Shown here piece by piece: positions 40,709 to 48,916 of a DNA stretch of 57,398 nucleotides; the stretch's first letter is position 1; each line of letters opens with the position of its first letter. The notes beneath the pieces were generated by a model that did no database searches, had not been told where the DNA came from, and saw nothing but the letters and a program-made list of their open reading frames with translations. This DNA is from an uncultured Paracoccus sp. Lineage in GTDB: Bacteria > Pseudomonadota > Alphaproteobacteria > Rhodobacterales > Rhodobacteraceae. Location: assembly GCF_937873615.1 (NCBI RefSeq), contig NZ_CALMYP010000056.1, positions 1 to 57,398 of the forward strand, in the 5' to 3' direction. A program made the position numbers and the translations under genes.

Positions 40709-41915
40709 CCGCACTCCGCCGACCGATCAGCGCCATGACCATCGGTCCGCAGGAGAACTCGCCAGCTGCGGCTTTGGATGTCAGCGCGCGGAGATAGCCA
40801 CCCGGGGATCTGATGTCGGCAAAGCGTTCCAGCATGGCGACGACGACGATTGACGCCTGCTCAGGGCCCATGAGCCGCTGCGCTTCTTCCCAAGCTGATG
40901 CACTGATCCCCATGGCGGGCCGGACGTGGCACGCCGCGTCGAAAAGCTGATGCCAGTGCCGGATATCACCTTGGTAGAAGGTCTTGAGGGAAGGGCAGGC
41001 GGCAAGTACCAAGTGGAGCGGGATTTTCGGGACTTGTCGAGTATCCAGCTCTTCAACGTCAGCAACAGGCGCATCGGTATCATCATCTGGCGCGCCGGCC
41101 GCCGCCCCGCCTTTTTCTAAGGCAGGTTCAAGATCTATAGATTCTTTATTTGAATTATGATGGTGACGCTCAAAACGAGCATCATTGGTGTTCATTTCTT
41201 CTGTTTCAGGCCCATCGATGAGGTTGCGAGCCTGATCGAGGAGAGCTTCAAGTTCGGCCCGATAGGCCGAGAGGTCCTCAAGCGACAACTTGCGGCGAAG
41301 CGCGCGTGCCGTGAGGGCGGCCATGTCGCGCAGCTGATCCCAGAGGCCAAGGCCAGGCCGGATCTCCTCTCCGAACTCCGCGAGGGCTGCGAGATCGCGC
41401 CGCATGAGGCTGACGACCTCCCTCAACCGCCTGACACGCTCCTCGGCCTCACGCACGGCCTCTGCGGCCCGCGCGATCTCCTCGGACCGGCAGTAGAGCG
41501 GCGAGAGCTCGAAGCCGAAAGCCACATGCTCTTCACCGTGCTTGCGGACGTAGCGCTTCCCGTTGGGGCTATCGCGTCGCATCAGCAAGCCGGCCTCGAC
41601 CAGGCGGGCCAGGTGACGGCGCATCGTGGAGCAGGGCATGCCGTTCAGCCGCTCGCAGATTGCCTTGTTGGACGGGAAGACGACCATCTCGGCGTTCCCG
41701 CCAAGCGCATCATCGGGAAAGAAGCTGAGCAGCCCCTGGAGAACCGTCAGATCGCGCTCGGAAACCCCAAAGGCAGCCTGCGCCTTGGACAGCTCACGCA
41801 AGAGCTCCCACTTATTGACGGGCTTGCCTGAAACGGACGCTTCGGGTCGCTCGACCACACGCAAATGGGCGTGCGAAATCGGCCGCATAAACGGCGAAAT
41901 AGGTGTGTACTCCAT
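40704..41915 (-). CDS. repC: RepC replication initiator
   Basis: A 403-aa RepC, the initiator of repABC plasmids, which binds an origin inside its own gene. The N-terminal winged-helix region is PVNKWELLRELSKAQAAFGV, SERDLTVLQGLLSFFPDDAL and SNKAICERLNGMPCSTMRRH, then LARLVEAGLLMRRDSPNGKR. A coiled coil follows (about residues 150-190), then a low-complexity linker and a C-terminal domain with GPEQASIVVVAMLERFADIR. It lies 212 bp after repB, the normal gap that holds the ctRNA. The stop overlaps a parS-like palindrome. Confidence 0.92.
   Translation of the reverse strand: MEYTPISPFMRPISHAHLRVVERPEASVSGKPVNKWELLRELSKAQAAFGVSERDLTVLQGLLSFFPDDALGGNAEMVVFPSNKAICERLNGMPCSTMRRHLARLVEAGLLMRRDSPNGKRYVRKHGEEHVAFGFELSPLYCRSEEIARAAEAVREAEERVRRLREVVSLMRRDLAALAEFGEEIRPGLGLWDQLRDMAALTARALRRKLSLEDLSAYRAELEALLDQARNLIDGPETEEMNTNDARFERHHHNSNKESIDLEPALEKGGAAAGAPDDDTDAPVADVEELDTRQVPKIPLHLVLAACPSLKTFYQGDIRHWHQLFDAACHVRPAMGISASAWEEAQRLMGPEQASIVVVAMLERFADIRSPGGYLRALTSKAAAGEFSCGPMVMALIGRRSAA
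41118..41215. other. Candidate oriV (AT-rich tract inside repC)
   Basis: In repABC plasmids the origin maps to an AT-rich segment in the middle of repC. Here about 100 bp (including TCTATAGATTCTTTATTTGA) is distinctly AT-rich in an otherwise GC-rich gene and encodes the variable linker. The call rests on position and composition only. Confidence 0.45.
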
Positions 41916-42001
41916 GATTTTCGTTCACGAAGGCAAAATTTCCCTGGCCCGCGAATCGCTTTGCGCTTGCGGGAAAGGGGCCAGATCGCTACATTCAGAG
42001 G

Positions 42002-42091
42002 TGCGAAAACTGAAGTTTTGTAGCGGGCTGGTCCCGTGCGAAACCTAAGAAAGGTCTCGTGAAGCTTGCTTCTCGGGGCCTTTTTCTTTTC
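42002..42091 (+). ncRNA. Antisense counter-transcribed RNA (ctRNA) of repABC
   Basis: Between repB and repC, on the strand opposite the operon: -35 TTGCGG (41967-41972), 17 bp, -10 TACATT (41990-41995), then about 90 nt ending in a 12-bp stem (42053-42080, one mismatch, CTTG loop) and TTTTTCTTTTC. It contains a small internal hairpin, AAAACTGAAGTTTT. Position, size and terminator match the incompatibility RNA that represses repC. Confidence 0.7.
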
Positions 42092-42127
42092 TGCCTGTCT
42101 CGTGCCTCCTTTGTTTGTTGCTCTTCC

Positions 42128-43060
42128 TCAGTCTTCCGAACGCTTCCAGCGCTCGTGAAGCTCGGCGATCAACTGCGGGGCATGTCCCTCCAACCAGCTG
42201 ACGAAATCACTGTCCTCGGCCTTCAACTCGAGCTTGAGTTGCTTGCCACGACGTCCAGTCGTGACAGTGGCTGCACCGACGCCCGGAATGACCGTGCCAG
42301 GCTGCCCGAGAGGGCGAGACGAAGACGCGGTCTGTTCAGGCTTTCCTGCAGCGGAGAGGACAGCCAAGAATGCATTATCGGACTTCTCGTTTATCCCGCC
42401 TTGGTGGGTGTTCTTCGCCTCACCGGCCAAAGCGGCAAGCCGTTCGCGATCGACATCTTTAGATCCAAGCAACTTCTTGAGCTCTTCCCATCGCGGCCTT
42501 CCGATGCCCGGTGCCGCGCCAATGGCCAGGATCAAGTCCTCTCCCACGGTGCGAACCACGCTTAACAGCTGAGAAACGCCTGCCTCAGTCAAATTGAGAA
42601 CCTCGGCGACACCCTTGTTTGTGCGTTCGGATGCGGTCAGATGATCACCGTCAAGCAAGGCGGCGGCGACAAGCGCGCGTTCGATGAAGCTAAGGTCCCG
42701 ACGCTCCTGGTTCTCCAAAAGCTGATCGCGAAGCGCCTGATCGCCCTCCATCTCCGTGACGATGGCGCGGACCTTGATCCCGAGTTCCCTGCAAGCTTCC
42801 AGACGACGACGGCCATAGATTAGGCTGTAACGCTCACCCTCAAGCGGCCGGACAAGGATAGGCACGCGCTGACCATTCTTGGAAATCGAGGCTTTGAGAC
42901 CCTCGGTCTCGATGTGCAAACGGTCATCAAGCCGACCTGCGGTCTCGATTTGGTCAGGCTCGATTTCGAAGACGCCGCCGCGCAGCCTGCGCCCTTCCAG
43001 TGCGTCCGGCGCGTTGCGCAGGGTCTGCAACGGCAGCCCGAGTTTAGGCTTTCTTGCCAT
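42128..43060 (-). CDS. repB: RepB plasmid-partition protein (ParB family)
   Basis: A 310-aa RepB. The ParB N-terminal fold has KASISKNGQRVPILVRPLEG and YSLIYGRRRLEACRELGIKV, followed by LLENQERRDLSFIERALVAA and an HTH (ERTNKGVAEVLNLTEAGVSQ). The C-terminal part carries the repABC-type dimerisation region. It would bind parS-like palindromes near repC and work with RepA. Its ATG overlaps repA by 17 nt, as is usual in repABC operons. It is about 310 aa, smaller than the two large ParB-like paralogs, and clearly the true partition partner. Confidence 0.92.
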   Translation of the reverse strand: MARKPKLGLPLQTLRNAPDALEGRRLRGGVFEIEPDQIETAGRLDDRLHIETEGLKASISKNGQRVPILVRPLEGERYSLIYGRRRLEACRELGIKVRAIVTEMEGDQALRDQLLENQERRDLSFIERALVAAALLDGDHLTASERTNKGVAEVLNLTEAGVSQLLSVVRTVGEDLILAIGAAPGIGRPRWEELKKLLGSKDVDRERLAALAGEAKNTHQGGINEKSDNAFLAVLSAAGKPEQTASSSRPLGQPGTVIPGVGAATVTTGRRGKQLKLELKAEDSDFVSWLEGHAPQLIAELHERWKRSED

Positions 43061-44237
43061 TTCGGCCCCACGTGTTCTGGATGATCTCAGCGATCTCGTC
43101 GTTGACAGCGTTCATGGACTCGATTGCGCGGTCGAATGTCTGACGCGTGAAGTCCTTCTTGTCGGCCTCATAGAGCGTCTGCTTGGTCAGCCCCGCGTCA
43201 GAGATAGCCGTCGACTCAACCATATGGTTGGTCAGGACTGACCTACCGAACAGTCCACGGATGAAGGCAATGACCTCGGTCTGTGGGGCATCGCCCACCT
43301 TGTATCGGGTCGGTAGGAACCGCAGCCAGTCGAAACGAAGATTTGCACCGGCATCCCGGATGACACCGAGCAGATCAGCGGTCATGCGCAGGAACTGCGA
43401 CATGGACATTAGATCGAGCATCTGCGGGTGAACGGTTACAAGGACGCCGGAGGATGCCGATAGGGCGGACATGGTCAGGAAGCCGAGCTGCGGGGGACAG
43501 TCGATGACGACGACGTCGTAGTCTGCTTCGACACTGTCGAGCGCATCACGCACCCGCGCGAAAAAGGCGCGCGCACCACCTCGCTGAATGGCGGCCGGCG
43601 TCTCGTGCTCGAATTCCATGAGTTCGAGGTTGCCGGGAATCAGATCAAGACCGCGGATGTAGGTCTTGCGGATCACATCCGAAATCGGAACCGGCTCATC
43701 GTAGCGCACCGCGTCATAGAGGGTCCCGCCCTCCATCAGGTCCAATTCAGGCTGGATGCCATGCAGCGCGGAAAGGGAAGCCTGTGGATCAAGGTCGATC
43801 GCAAGCACCCGATATCCTTTGAGCGCCAAGCGTTGCGCCAAGTGCGCTGATGTGGTCGTTTTGCCTGACCCACCCTTGAAGTTGACGACAGAGATAATCT
43901 GAAGCTCATCCCCGCTACGACGTCCCGGGACGTAGGTGCCAGGCTTTTTTGCATTTGCCTCAAGGGCGTGGCGGATGTCCCAGACATCATCCAGCGTATA
44001 CCGACGGTGACTTCCCGCAGTCGTCTCGACCTCAGCGATCTTTCCTTCTCGATGTAGCTTGCGAAGATAGGTATGGTCGACCCCAAGCAACTCGGCCGCT
44101 TCACCGCTGGTCAGGCTGCGCATGACCTTCTTGGCGTCAGGAGGGAAATGAGCCGCACGTTGCGCGTGAAGGTTCGACGCGAGAAGCTCTGCGTAGTGCC
44201 CGATGGCAATGTCTAGGTCCTGCTCAGCGTCGCTCAT
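43044..44237 (-). CDS. repA: RepA plasmid-partition ATPase (ParA family)
   Basis: A 397-aa ParA-type ATPase and the first gene of the repABC operon. The N-terminal HTH region is SLTSGEAAELLGVDHTYLRK, then LHREGKIAEVETTAGSHRRY. The deviant Walker A is VVNFKGGSGKTTTSAHLAQR (P-loop about residues 121-128), followed by VLAIDLDPQASL (Walker A') and YDVVVIDCPPQLGFLTMSAL (Walker B). It segregates plasmid copies with RepB and represses the operon. The upstream region holds an inverted repeat (44308-44338) that may be an operator. Confidence 0.93.
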   Translation of the reverse strand: MSDAEQDLDIAIGHYAELLASNLHAQRAAHFPPDAKKVMRSLTSGEAAELLGVDHTYLRKLHREGKIAEVETTAGSHRRYTLDDVWDIRHALEANAKKPGTYVPGRRSGDELQIISVVNFKGGSGKTTTSAHLAQRLALKGYRVLAIDLDPQASLSALHGIQPELDLMEGGTLYDAVRYDEPVPISDVIRKTYIRGLDLIPGNLELMEFEHETPAAIQRGGARAFFARVRDALDSVEADYDVVVIDCPPQLGFLTMSALSASSGVLVTVHPQMLDLMSMSQFLRMTADLLGVIRDAGANLRFDWLRFLPTRYKVGDAPQTEVIAFIRGLFGRSVLTNHMVESTAISDAGLTKQTLYEADKKDFTRQTFDRAIESMNAVNDEIAEIIQNTWGRNGKKA

Positions 44238-44307
44238 CTCTGCCTCGATCCGTGGGCGCGATTTTTATGTGACCACGCGGTATTTTTCGAGACTATTGCC
44301 CGACATG

Positions 44308-44338
44308 CCAGATTCGCGCAAGCTCTTTCTAAATCTGG
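44308..44338. promoter_or_regulatory. Inverted repeat upstream of repA
   Basis: CCAGATT (44308-44314) and AATCTGG (44332-44338), 7-bp arms 17 bp apart, about 70-100 bp before repA. It is a candidate RepA/RepB operator or promoter element. Support is weak. Confidence 0.35.
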
Positions 44339-44405
44339 TGTCAGTAGCTGCGTCGTGCACAAGAGTGGCTACGGTTTGGTGGAAGGCTTGTTCTTGTAGC
44401 CCTTC

Positions 44406-44431
44406 GGATATACATTACTAAGAGTATATCC
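44406..44431 (+). promoter_or_regulatory. Operator of the VapBC-type module
   Basis: GGATATAC and GTATATCC, 8-bp arms around a 10-bp spacer, 15 bp before the antitoxin start. AbrB/VapB antitoxins autoregulate through such sites. Confidence 0.6.
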
Positions 44432-44446
44432 AACCAGGAGGCCACA

Positions 44447-44674
44447 ATGCAGGTCGCAAAATGGGGCAACTCGCTTGCCGTCCGTCTGCCCGCGGAGCTT
44501 GTTCGCGAACTTGGCTTGAAGGAAGGCGATCAGATCGACTTGGTCAAGGACGACGGCCAAGTGAGGGTGCGACGCCACGCGCGTGCGGACGAGGTGCTGA
44601 ACGGCCTGCGCCGCTTCCGGGGCAAGCTACCCGCCGCAGAACGCCTGAGCCGCGACGACGCGCATGAGCGCTGA
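44447..44674 (+). CDS. vapB: AbrB/MazE-type antitoxin (VapB)
   Basis: A 75-aa protein with the swapped-hairpin AbrB domain: MQVAKWGNSLAVRLPAELVR, then ELGLKEGDQIDLVKDDGQVR. A basic C-terminal tail binds the toxin. It would repress its own operon through the palindrome at 44406-44431. AGGAGG lies 5-8 nt before ATG. It overlaps the PIN toxin by 11 nt, the typical order for VapBC. Confidence 0.9.
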   Translation: MQVAKWGNSLAVRLPAELVRELGLKEGDQIDLVKDDGQVRVRRHARADEVLNGLRRFRGKLPAAERLSRDDAHER

Positions 44675-45059
44675 ATTCGCGGACACGAATGTCGTTCTAT
44701 ACCTGCTCGACGACGGCCCAAAGGCCGATCGCGCCGAGGTCATCCTGGGGCAGGGACCGCGGATCAGCGTTCAGGTCCTGAACGAGGCGCTGGTGAACTG
44801 CCGCCGCAAGGCTAGCCTCAGTCGGGAGGAAGCAGCAACATTTCTCGAAGGCGTACGCGCCTTGTGTCCCGTCGAAGAGCTGACCCTTCAGACACATGAC
44901 GTCGGTCGCGCCTTGGGGGAACGCTACGGCTTCTCGATCTATGATGCGATGATCGTGGCGAGCGCCCTGATTGCGGGTTGCGCCACGCTGTGGAGCGAGG
45001 ACATGCAAGATGGACTGCTCGTTGAAAACCAGCTGCGGATTGTGAACCCGTTTGCATAA
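44664..45059 (+). CDS. vapC: PIN-domain ribonuclease toxin (VapC)
   Basis: A 131-aa PIN protein. The four acidic metal ligands are visible: FADTNVVLYL (Asp 7), QVLNEALVNC (Glu 41), SIYDAMIVASA (Asp 94) and LWSEDMQDG (Asp 113). VapC toxins cut tRNA or rRNA and stop translation when the antitoxin is lost. The start overlaps vapB. Ending 21 nt before the convergent resolvase, it completes a plasmid-stability module next to repABC. Confidence 0.9.
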   Translation: MSAEFADTNVVLYLLDDGPKADRAEVILGQGPRISVQVLNEALVNCRRKASLSREEAATFLEGVRALCPVEELTLQTHDVGRALGERYGFSIYDAMIVASALIAGCATLWSEDMQDGLLVENQLRIVNPFA

Positions 45060-45079
45060 GGGGTGGCGGTCCGCTGCGT

Positions 45080-45964
45080 CTACCCCAGCAGCCCTAGCCT
45101 TTCGGCCCGCTCCAGCAGCATCTTTACCGACGAGGGCTGCCAGCTGGTCCGCCCACGCGGCGTCCGCTCCCGCATCTTCTCGAGCCGGTTGCAGATTTCT
45201 TGCAGCGTAATTTCCGGGTTTGCGCCCTTGATGCCGGCCACGATGGCGGGCAAGCGGTCGTCGGTATCGCGACGACCGGCACGGCCCAGAACGGTTTCCG
45301 GCAGGAAGCCGTCGCGGACATAGGCATTCACGGCGCGTAGCAATCGGCTTTGTGTCCACTGGCGCTCATGGGGCAGGGGGCCGTTGACGATGCGCACTAC
45401 GTCTTCCCAGGCCAAGTCCGGGCGCAGGCGACGGACATGGGGAACCCAGTCCTGCGCCGTCTCGTTCAGGCGTTCCATGTAGCCATCCTGCCGCGCCAGC
45501 CGCACCTTGCGCAACGCCGCCGGATCGCGGGCGCGCAAGCCCGGATTGCCGCCGATCCGGCCCTTGCTGCGCGCGCTGGCCAGCCCCGCCTTGGTGCGTT
45601 CGCGGATCAGGGCGCGCTCGAACTCGGCCGCGGCGCCGAGAATTTGCAGGGTGAACTTGCCCTGCGGCGAAGACGTGTCGATCGGGTCGGTCAGAGAGCG
45701 GAAGAAGGCACCCTTCGCCTCCAGCCGCTCGATCACCTCCAGCAGATGCGAGAGGGATCGCGCCAGGCGGTCGATGCGCACGACGACCAGCGTGTCGCCT
45801 TTGCCGATCCGTTCCAGCACGCGGGCCAGCACGGGCCGCGCGCGGTTCCCGCCAGAGGCCTGCTCCTCGTGGATCTCGACGCAGCCCGCAGATTTCAGGG
45901 CCTGCGACTGGGGCAGGGGGGTCTGATCTTCGGTCGAGACGCGCGCGTAGCCGATCAGGGGCAT
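45080..45964 (-). CDS. Serine recombinase (resolvase/invertase family)
   Basis: A 294-aa resolvase. The catalytic domain starts MPLIGYARVSTEDQ with the nucleophilic Ser 10 and includes DTLVVVRIDRLARSLSHLLE with the active-site Arg residues, GAFFRSLTDPIDTSSPQGKF and the helix-E region FERALIRERTKAGLASARSK. The C-terminal 150 residues are longer than in Tn3 resolvases and probably hold DNA-binding domains. It may resolve plasmid multimers or be a transposon remnant; no matching transposase is seen. ATG 45964 is used because the frame's earlier start is a TTG with no better support. Confidence 0.85.
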   Translation of the reverse strand: MPLIGYARVSTEDQTPLPQSQALKSAGCVEIHEEQASGGNRARPVLARVLERIGKGDTLVVVRIDRLARSLSHLLEVIERLEAKGAFFRSLTDPIDTSSPQGKFTLQILGAAAEFERALIRERTKAGLASARSKGRIGGNPGLRARDPAALRKVRLARQDGYMERLNETAQDWVPHVRRLRPDLAWEDVVRIVNGPLPHERQWTQSRLLRAVNAYVRDGFLPETVLGRAGRRDTDDRLPAIVAGIKGANPEITLQEICNRLEKMRERTPRGRTSWQPSSVKMLLERAERLGLLG

Positions 45965-46035
45965 CAAAACAGGCCGTTTGCAGTTTCACATACCATCAAT
46001 AAACGACCGATTGGCTGGCACGGCACAGGGCACGC

Positions 46036-46064
46036 TTGTCGCACGGCAATCTTTGCCATAAGTT
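46036..46064 (+). promoter_or_regulatory. Predicted promoter of parDE
   Basis: TTGTCG, 17-bp spacer, TAAGTT, about 20 bp before the parD start. It is a prediction from spacing and partial consensus. Confidence 0.4.
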
Positions 46065-46084
46065 GTGAGCTGAAGGAGACCGCC

Positions 46085-46330
46085 ATGGGCACCATGAACA
46101 TCTCGCTGCCGGATCCCATGAAGAGCTGGGTCGAAGACCAGACCAGGTCAGGTCGCTACGCCAACTCCAGCGACTATGTGCGCGATTTGATCCGTCGCGA
46201 TCGGGAACGTCTGGACGCCATCGCCGAGATTCAGGCGGCCGTCGATGCTGGCCTGGCGAGCGGACCTGCCAAGCCGCTTGACCGGCAGGGGTTCAAGGCC
46301 CGAATGCGCGCACAGCATGCAGGGAAGTAG
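46085..46330 (+). CDS. parD: ParD-like type II antitoxin
   Basis: An 81-aa protein with a ribbon-helix-helix N-terminus: MGTMNISLPDPMKSWVEDQT, then GRYANSSDYVRDLIRRDRER, the CopG/ParD pattern. The C-terminal acidic/Ala tail (FKARMRAQHAGK) would clamp the toxin. The AAGGAG binding site is 8 nt upstream. Its end overlaps the toxin gene by 14 nt. Confidence 0.88.
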   Translation: MGTMNISLPDPMKSWVEDQTRSGRYANSSDYVRDLIRRDRERLDAIAEIQAAVDAGLASGPAKPLDRQGFKARMRAQHAGK

Positions 46331-46625
46331 CGGCTGGGTCCTGCGACCTGCTGCGGAAGCCGATCTTTCGGACATCTGGCTGCAGGGGGCACTGGCGTGG
46401 GGCGTTGATCAGGCCGAGCGCTATGCCGACGGCCTGTTCGCGCTCTTTGATCTTCTGGTCGAGTTCCCCGAGATCGCCCACGAGCACACCGAGTTCACGC
46501 CCGCGGTGCGGATCCATCCCAGCGGCGCGCATCTAGTGATCTATAGGCAAGCAGATCAGGGGATAGAAATCATCCGCATCCTGCACGGCCATCAGAACCT
46601 CGCCGCCTACCTTTCGAACGGCTGA
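46317..46625 (+). CDS. parE: ParE/RelE-family toxin
   Basis: A 102-aa RelE/ParE fold protein: GWVLRPAAEADLSDIWLQGA, then AERYADGLFALFDLLVEFPE, and the C-terminal HPSGAHLVIYRQADQGIEII followed by RILHGHQNL. The pairing with a ParD-type antitoxin suggests a ParE-type gyrase poison rather than a ribosome-dependent RNase. ATG 46317 is used because it begins the family N-terminus; the longer frame upstream is inside parD. Confidence 0.88.
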   Translation: MQGSSGWVLRPAAEADLSDIWLQGALAWGVDQAERYADGLFALFDLLVEFPEIAHEHTEFTPAVRIHPSGAHLVIYRQADQGIEIIRILHGHQNLAAYLSNG

Positions 46626-46645
46626 TCGGCATCCAAAGTGACCCC

Positions 46646-47650
46646 TCAGTCCCCCAACAGGTCTGCCGCCGGGTTCTCGCTGATCTCGACATCGGCGTAG
46701 TATTTCTGGGCTTGCACGGCCGACCTGTGAAGGCTCAGCTTCATCGCGGCCGCCAGCGGCGCTCCGTCCAGCGCGGCCTGGGTTAGGAAGCCTGCCCGCA
46801 ACCCGTGCAGCGTAGCGAAATCCACCGGCAGACCTGCCAACTGCAGCCGGTAGCGGAGTATGGTCCGTAGAGCGTCGGAAGCGAGACGCCGGGGCAGGGG
46901 GCGGTCGGCCTTGCTGACCGGGCGAAACAGCGGGCCGTCCTTCAGCCCGGTGACTTCCAGCCAATGGACGACGGCACGCGCGCCGCGGCCCTTCAAGGGC
47001 AGCTTCGGCGCTTGGTCTTTCTTAGTGGTCTTGGTTTCCAGGAGGCGAACCCAGAGGAGGCCCTTGGCCAGGAAATCATCCCGGCCAATGTCCTCGACGT
47101 TCAGCCCCGAGACTTCTGACCGCCTCCGCCCGCCCGAGGCGAAGGCGAGCATCAGCATCGCCCGATCGCGGATGCCACGATGGGTGTCATCGCAGGTGGC
47201 AAGCAGCGCCTCCAGGATATCCCGCGTGACCGGCTTCGGTGACTTCGGGGTGCGTGGCTTGGCATTCGCCCGGCGGGCTTTCTGCCGCGCCTGCTGCACC
47301 AATGGGGTCGAGAACGGCGACGTCAGATTGCGCATCCGGTGGAAGGCCTGCCAGGAGGCGATGCGGCGGTCGAGCGTGGCCGGGGAGGGGCAGGTCAAAG
47401 CAACCCGCAGGCCGATGGCGATCAGCTCCAGCGCCACGTCCTGCGCCGGGCCGGGCTTTTCGGTCAGGTCCTGGGCATGGTCCAGAATGAAGCGCAGGGC
47501 GACCTTCTCGTCCTCCGGCCAGGCCAGTGACTTCCCGAAGGCCGCCATCTTCCAGGCGGAGATGTAGGCCTGTCGCGTTTGGTTCCCGATTTCAATTGAA
47601 GCGATTAGGCGAAACCTGAGCGGTCTGGTTGGAGCTTGGCATTTCAGCAA
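46646..47650 (-). CDS. Tyrosine recombinase, second of a pair
   Basis: A protein of up to 334 aa with a tyrosine-recombinase catalytic domain: ASGGRRRSEVSGLNVEDIG (first Arg), LHGLRAGFLTQAALDG (HxLR), and LHRSAVQAQKYYADVE (His and Tyr). The N-terminal part is a SAM-like DNA-binding domain. The frame begins with a TTG at 47650 only 24 nt after the previous stop, with no clear binding site; an ATG 34 codons later is possible but would remove part of the domain. It follows another integrase and forms a pair seen on related plasmids. Confidence 0.8.
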   Translation of the reverse strand: MLKCQAPTRPLRFRLIASIEIGNQTRQAYISAWKMAAFGKSLAWPEDEKVALRFILDHAQDLTEKPGPAQDVALELIAIGLRVALTCPSPATLDRRIASWQAFHRMRNLTSPFSTPLVQQARQKARRANAKPRTPKSPKPVTRDILEALLATCDDTHRGIRDRAMLMLAFASGGRRRSEVSGLNVEDIGRDDFLAKGLLWVRLLETKTTKKDQAPKLPLKGRGARAVVHWLEVTGLKDGPLFRPVSKADRPLPRRLASDALRTILRYRLQLAGLPVDFATLHGLRAGFLTQAALDGAPLAAAMKLSLHRSAVQAQKYYADVEISENPAADLLGD

Positions 47651-47674
47651 AAGCTCGTCGGAAGGGCAGGGGGC

Positions 47675-48802
47675 TTACAAGCCTGCGGCCTTGGTCAGGT
47701 TGACGCGGAACCTGTCGCGGCGTCGCTGGTAGCGGCGGGTCATCTCTGCGCTTGCATGACCGAGCTGTTTTTGAACATAGCGCTCATCAACTTCCGCGCT
47801 GCTGGCAAGGCCCGCGCGCAGGGAATGGCCGGAATACAGCGCCAGCCGCTCTGCTTTTGACAGCTCCGGGCGCAGACCGGCTTCTTCGACGGTCTGCTTG
47901 ATCAGACGGGCAACGTGTTTGTCGGAGAGCCGCTCGCCGGTCGCCTTCCGCCCGTTACGGCTGACGGCCACAAAGAGCGGACCAAAGTCGATGCGGGCAT
48001 AATGTAACCATTGGTTCAGGGCATGAACCGGGCAGGTCTGGTCGGACGACCCGCGGGCAATCTCCACCTCGCGCCAGCCGGTCTTGCCGCGCAGGGTGAG
48101 GAGCACGCCGTCCTCCAGGATCTCGACCCAGCCGCCGCTGTCGGGCGTGTCATCCTTGCCGTGATCGAGGCTGACAATTTCAGACCGACGCAGGCCGCCA
48201 GCAAAGCCGATCAGCAGGATCGCCCGGTCGCGCAACCCGCGCAGATCGTGGGGCAGGGTGGCCAGCATGTCGCGCAAGTCCTCCGGCAGGATGGCCTCCT
48301 TCTGCACCGGAGGGCGGGCGTGCCTGCGGCGGATGCCGGCGAGGACAGTGGCGATGTGCCGGTCCTTGCGGTCGAGGCGCTCACCGCGCTGCGCATAGCC
48401 CCAGGTCAGGCCGGAGATCCGCCGCTCTATAGAGGAGACCGCAAGGGGTCGGAACGCCGACTGCGACGGGGTCGTGCCGCCCGGTGCTGCCAGATCGGCG
48501 ATGTAGAGGCCGATCAACTGGGACGACGGGGGCAGGGGGTCTGCGCCGCGCATCCGGCACCAGCGGGCGAAATGGGCCCAGTCCTTGGCATACGCCTTTA
48601 GTGTGTTCTCCGACGCCGCCTGCCTCGCATAGTCTCGCGCGGCCTCAATCAGGCGGTCGAGTGTGGCCGAGCCAGCGATGTGGGACGGCAGGGCGATCGT
48701 GTCGCGCTCCGGATCAGCGCTGTCGTCCCCTTCCTGGCGATCGGGGAGTTCCGGGGGTTCTAGGGGCGATTTCTCGGGTGTTTCGGTCATGCTTCTGAGC
48801 AT
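47675..48802 (-). CDS. Tyrosine recombinase, first of a pair
   Basis: A 375-aa integrase-type protein. The N-terminal linker is Pro/Glu-rich, then a SAM-like domain (ASENTLKAYAKDWAHFARWC), then the catalytic domain: GFAGGLRRSEIVSLDHGKD (Arg I), YSGHSLRAGLASSAEV (HxLR; the usual second His is Ala) and LGHASAEMTRRYQRRR (His and Tyr). Two starts are possible, ATG 48802 and ATG 48790. A 25-bp inverted repeat 12 bp upstream (48814-48838) looks like its recombination or operator site. It may resolve or invert plasmid DNA. Confidence 0.83.
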   Translation of the reverse strand: MLRSMTETPEKSPLEPPELPDRQEGDDSADPERDTIALPSHIAGSATLDRLIEAARDYARQAASENTLKAYAKDWAHFARWCRMRGADPLPPSSQLIGLYIADLAAPGGTTPSQSAFRPLAVSSIERRISGLTWGYAQRGERLDRKDRHIATVLAGIRRRHARPPVQKEAILPEDLRDMLATLPHDLRGLRDRAILLIGFAGGLRRSEIVSLDHGKDDTPDSGGWVEILEDGVLLTLRGKTGWREVEIARGSSDQTCPVHALNQWLHYARIDFGPLFVAVSRNGRKATGERLSDKHVARLIKQTVEEAGLRPELSKAERLALYSGHSLRAGLASSAEVDERYVQKQLGHASAEMTRRYQRRRDRFRVNLTKAAGL

Positions 48803-48813
48803 ATCTTCTTTGC

Positions 48814-48838
48814 GTCCGATAAGGCAAACTTATTGGAC
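48814..48838. repeat. Inverted-repeat site before the integrase pair
   Basis: GTCCGATAAG-GCAAA-CTTATTGGAC, 10-bp arms with one mismatch and a 5-bp centre, the layout of a tyrosine-recombinase core site. The right arm resembles the end repeat of the 6.17-kb transposon (TTATCTGGAC). Confidence 0.5.
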
Positions 48839-48916
48839 ATCATCTGAAAGTGACAGGCGCGGCGCTTGGTCGCGAAAAATATGGTAGTAACCGCCGCCAT
48901 CTGCTAGCCTGCCGCC

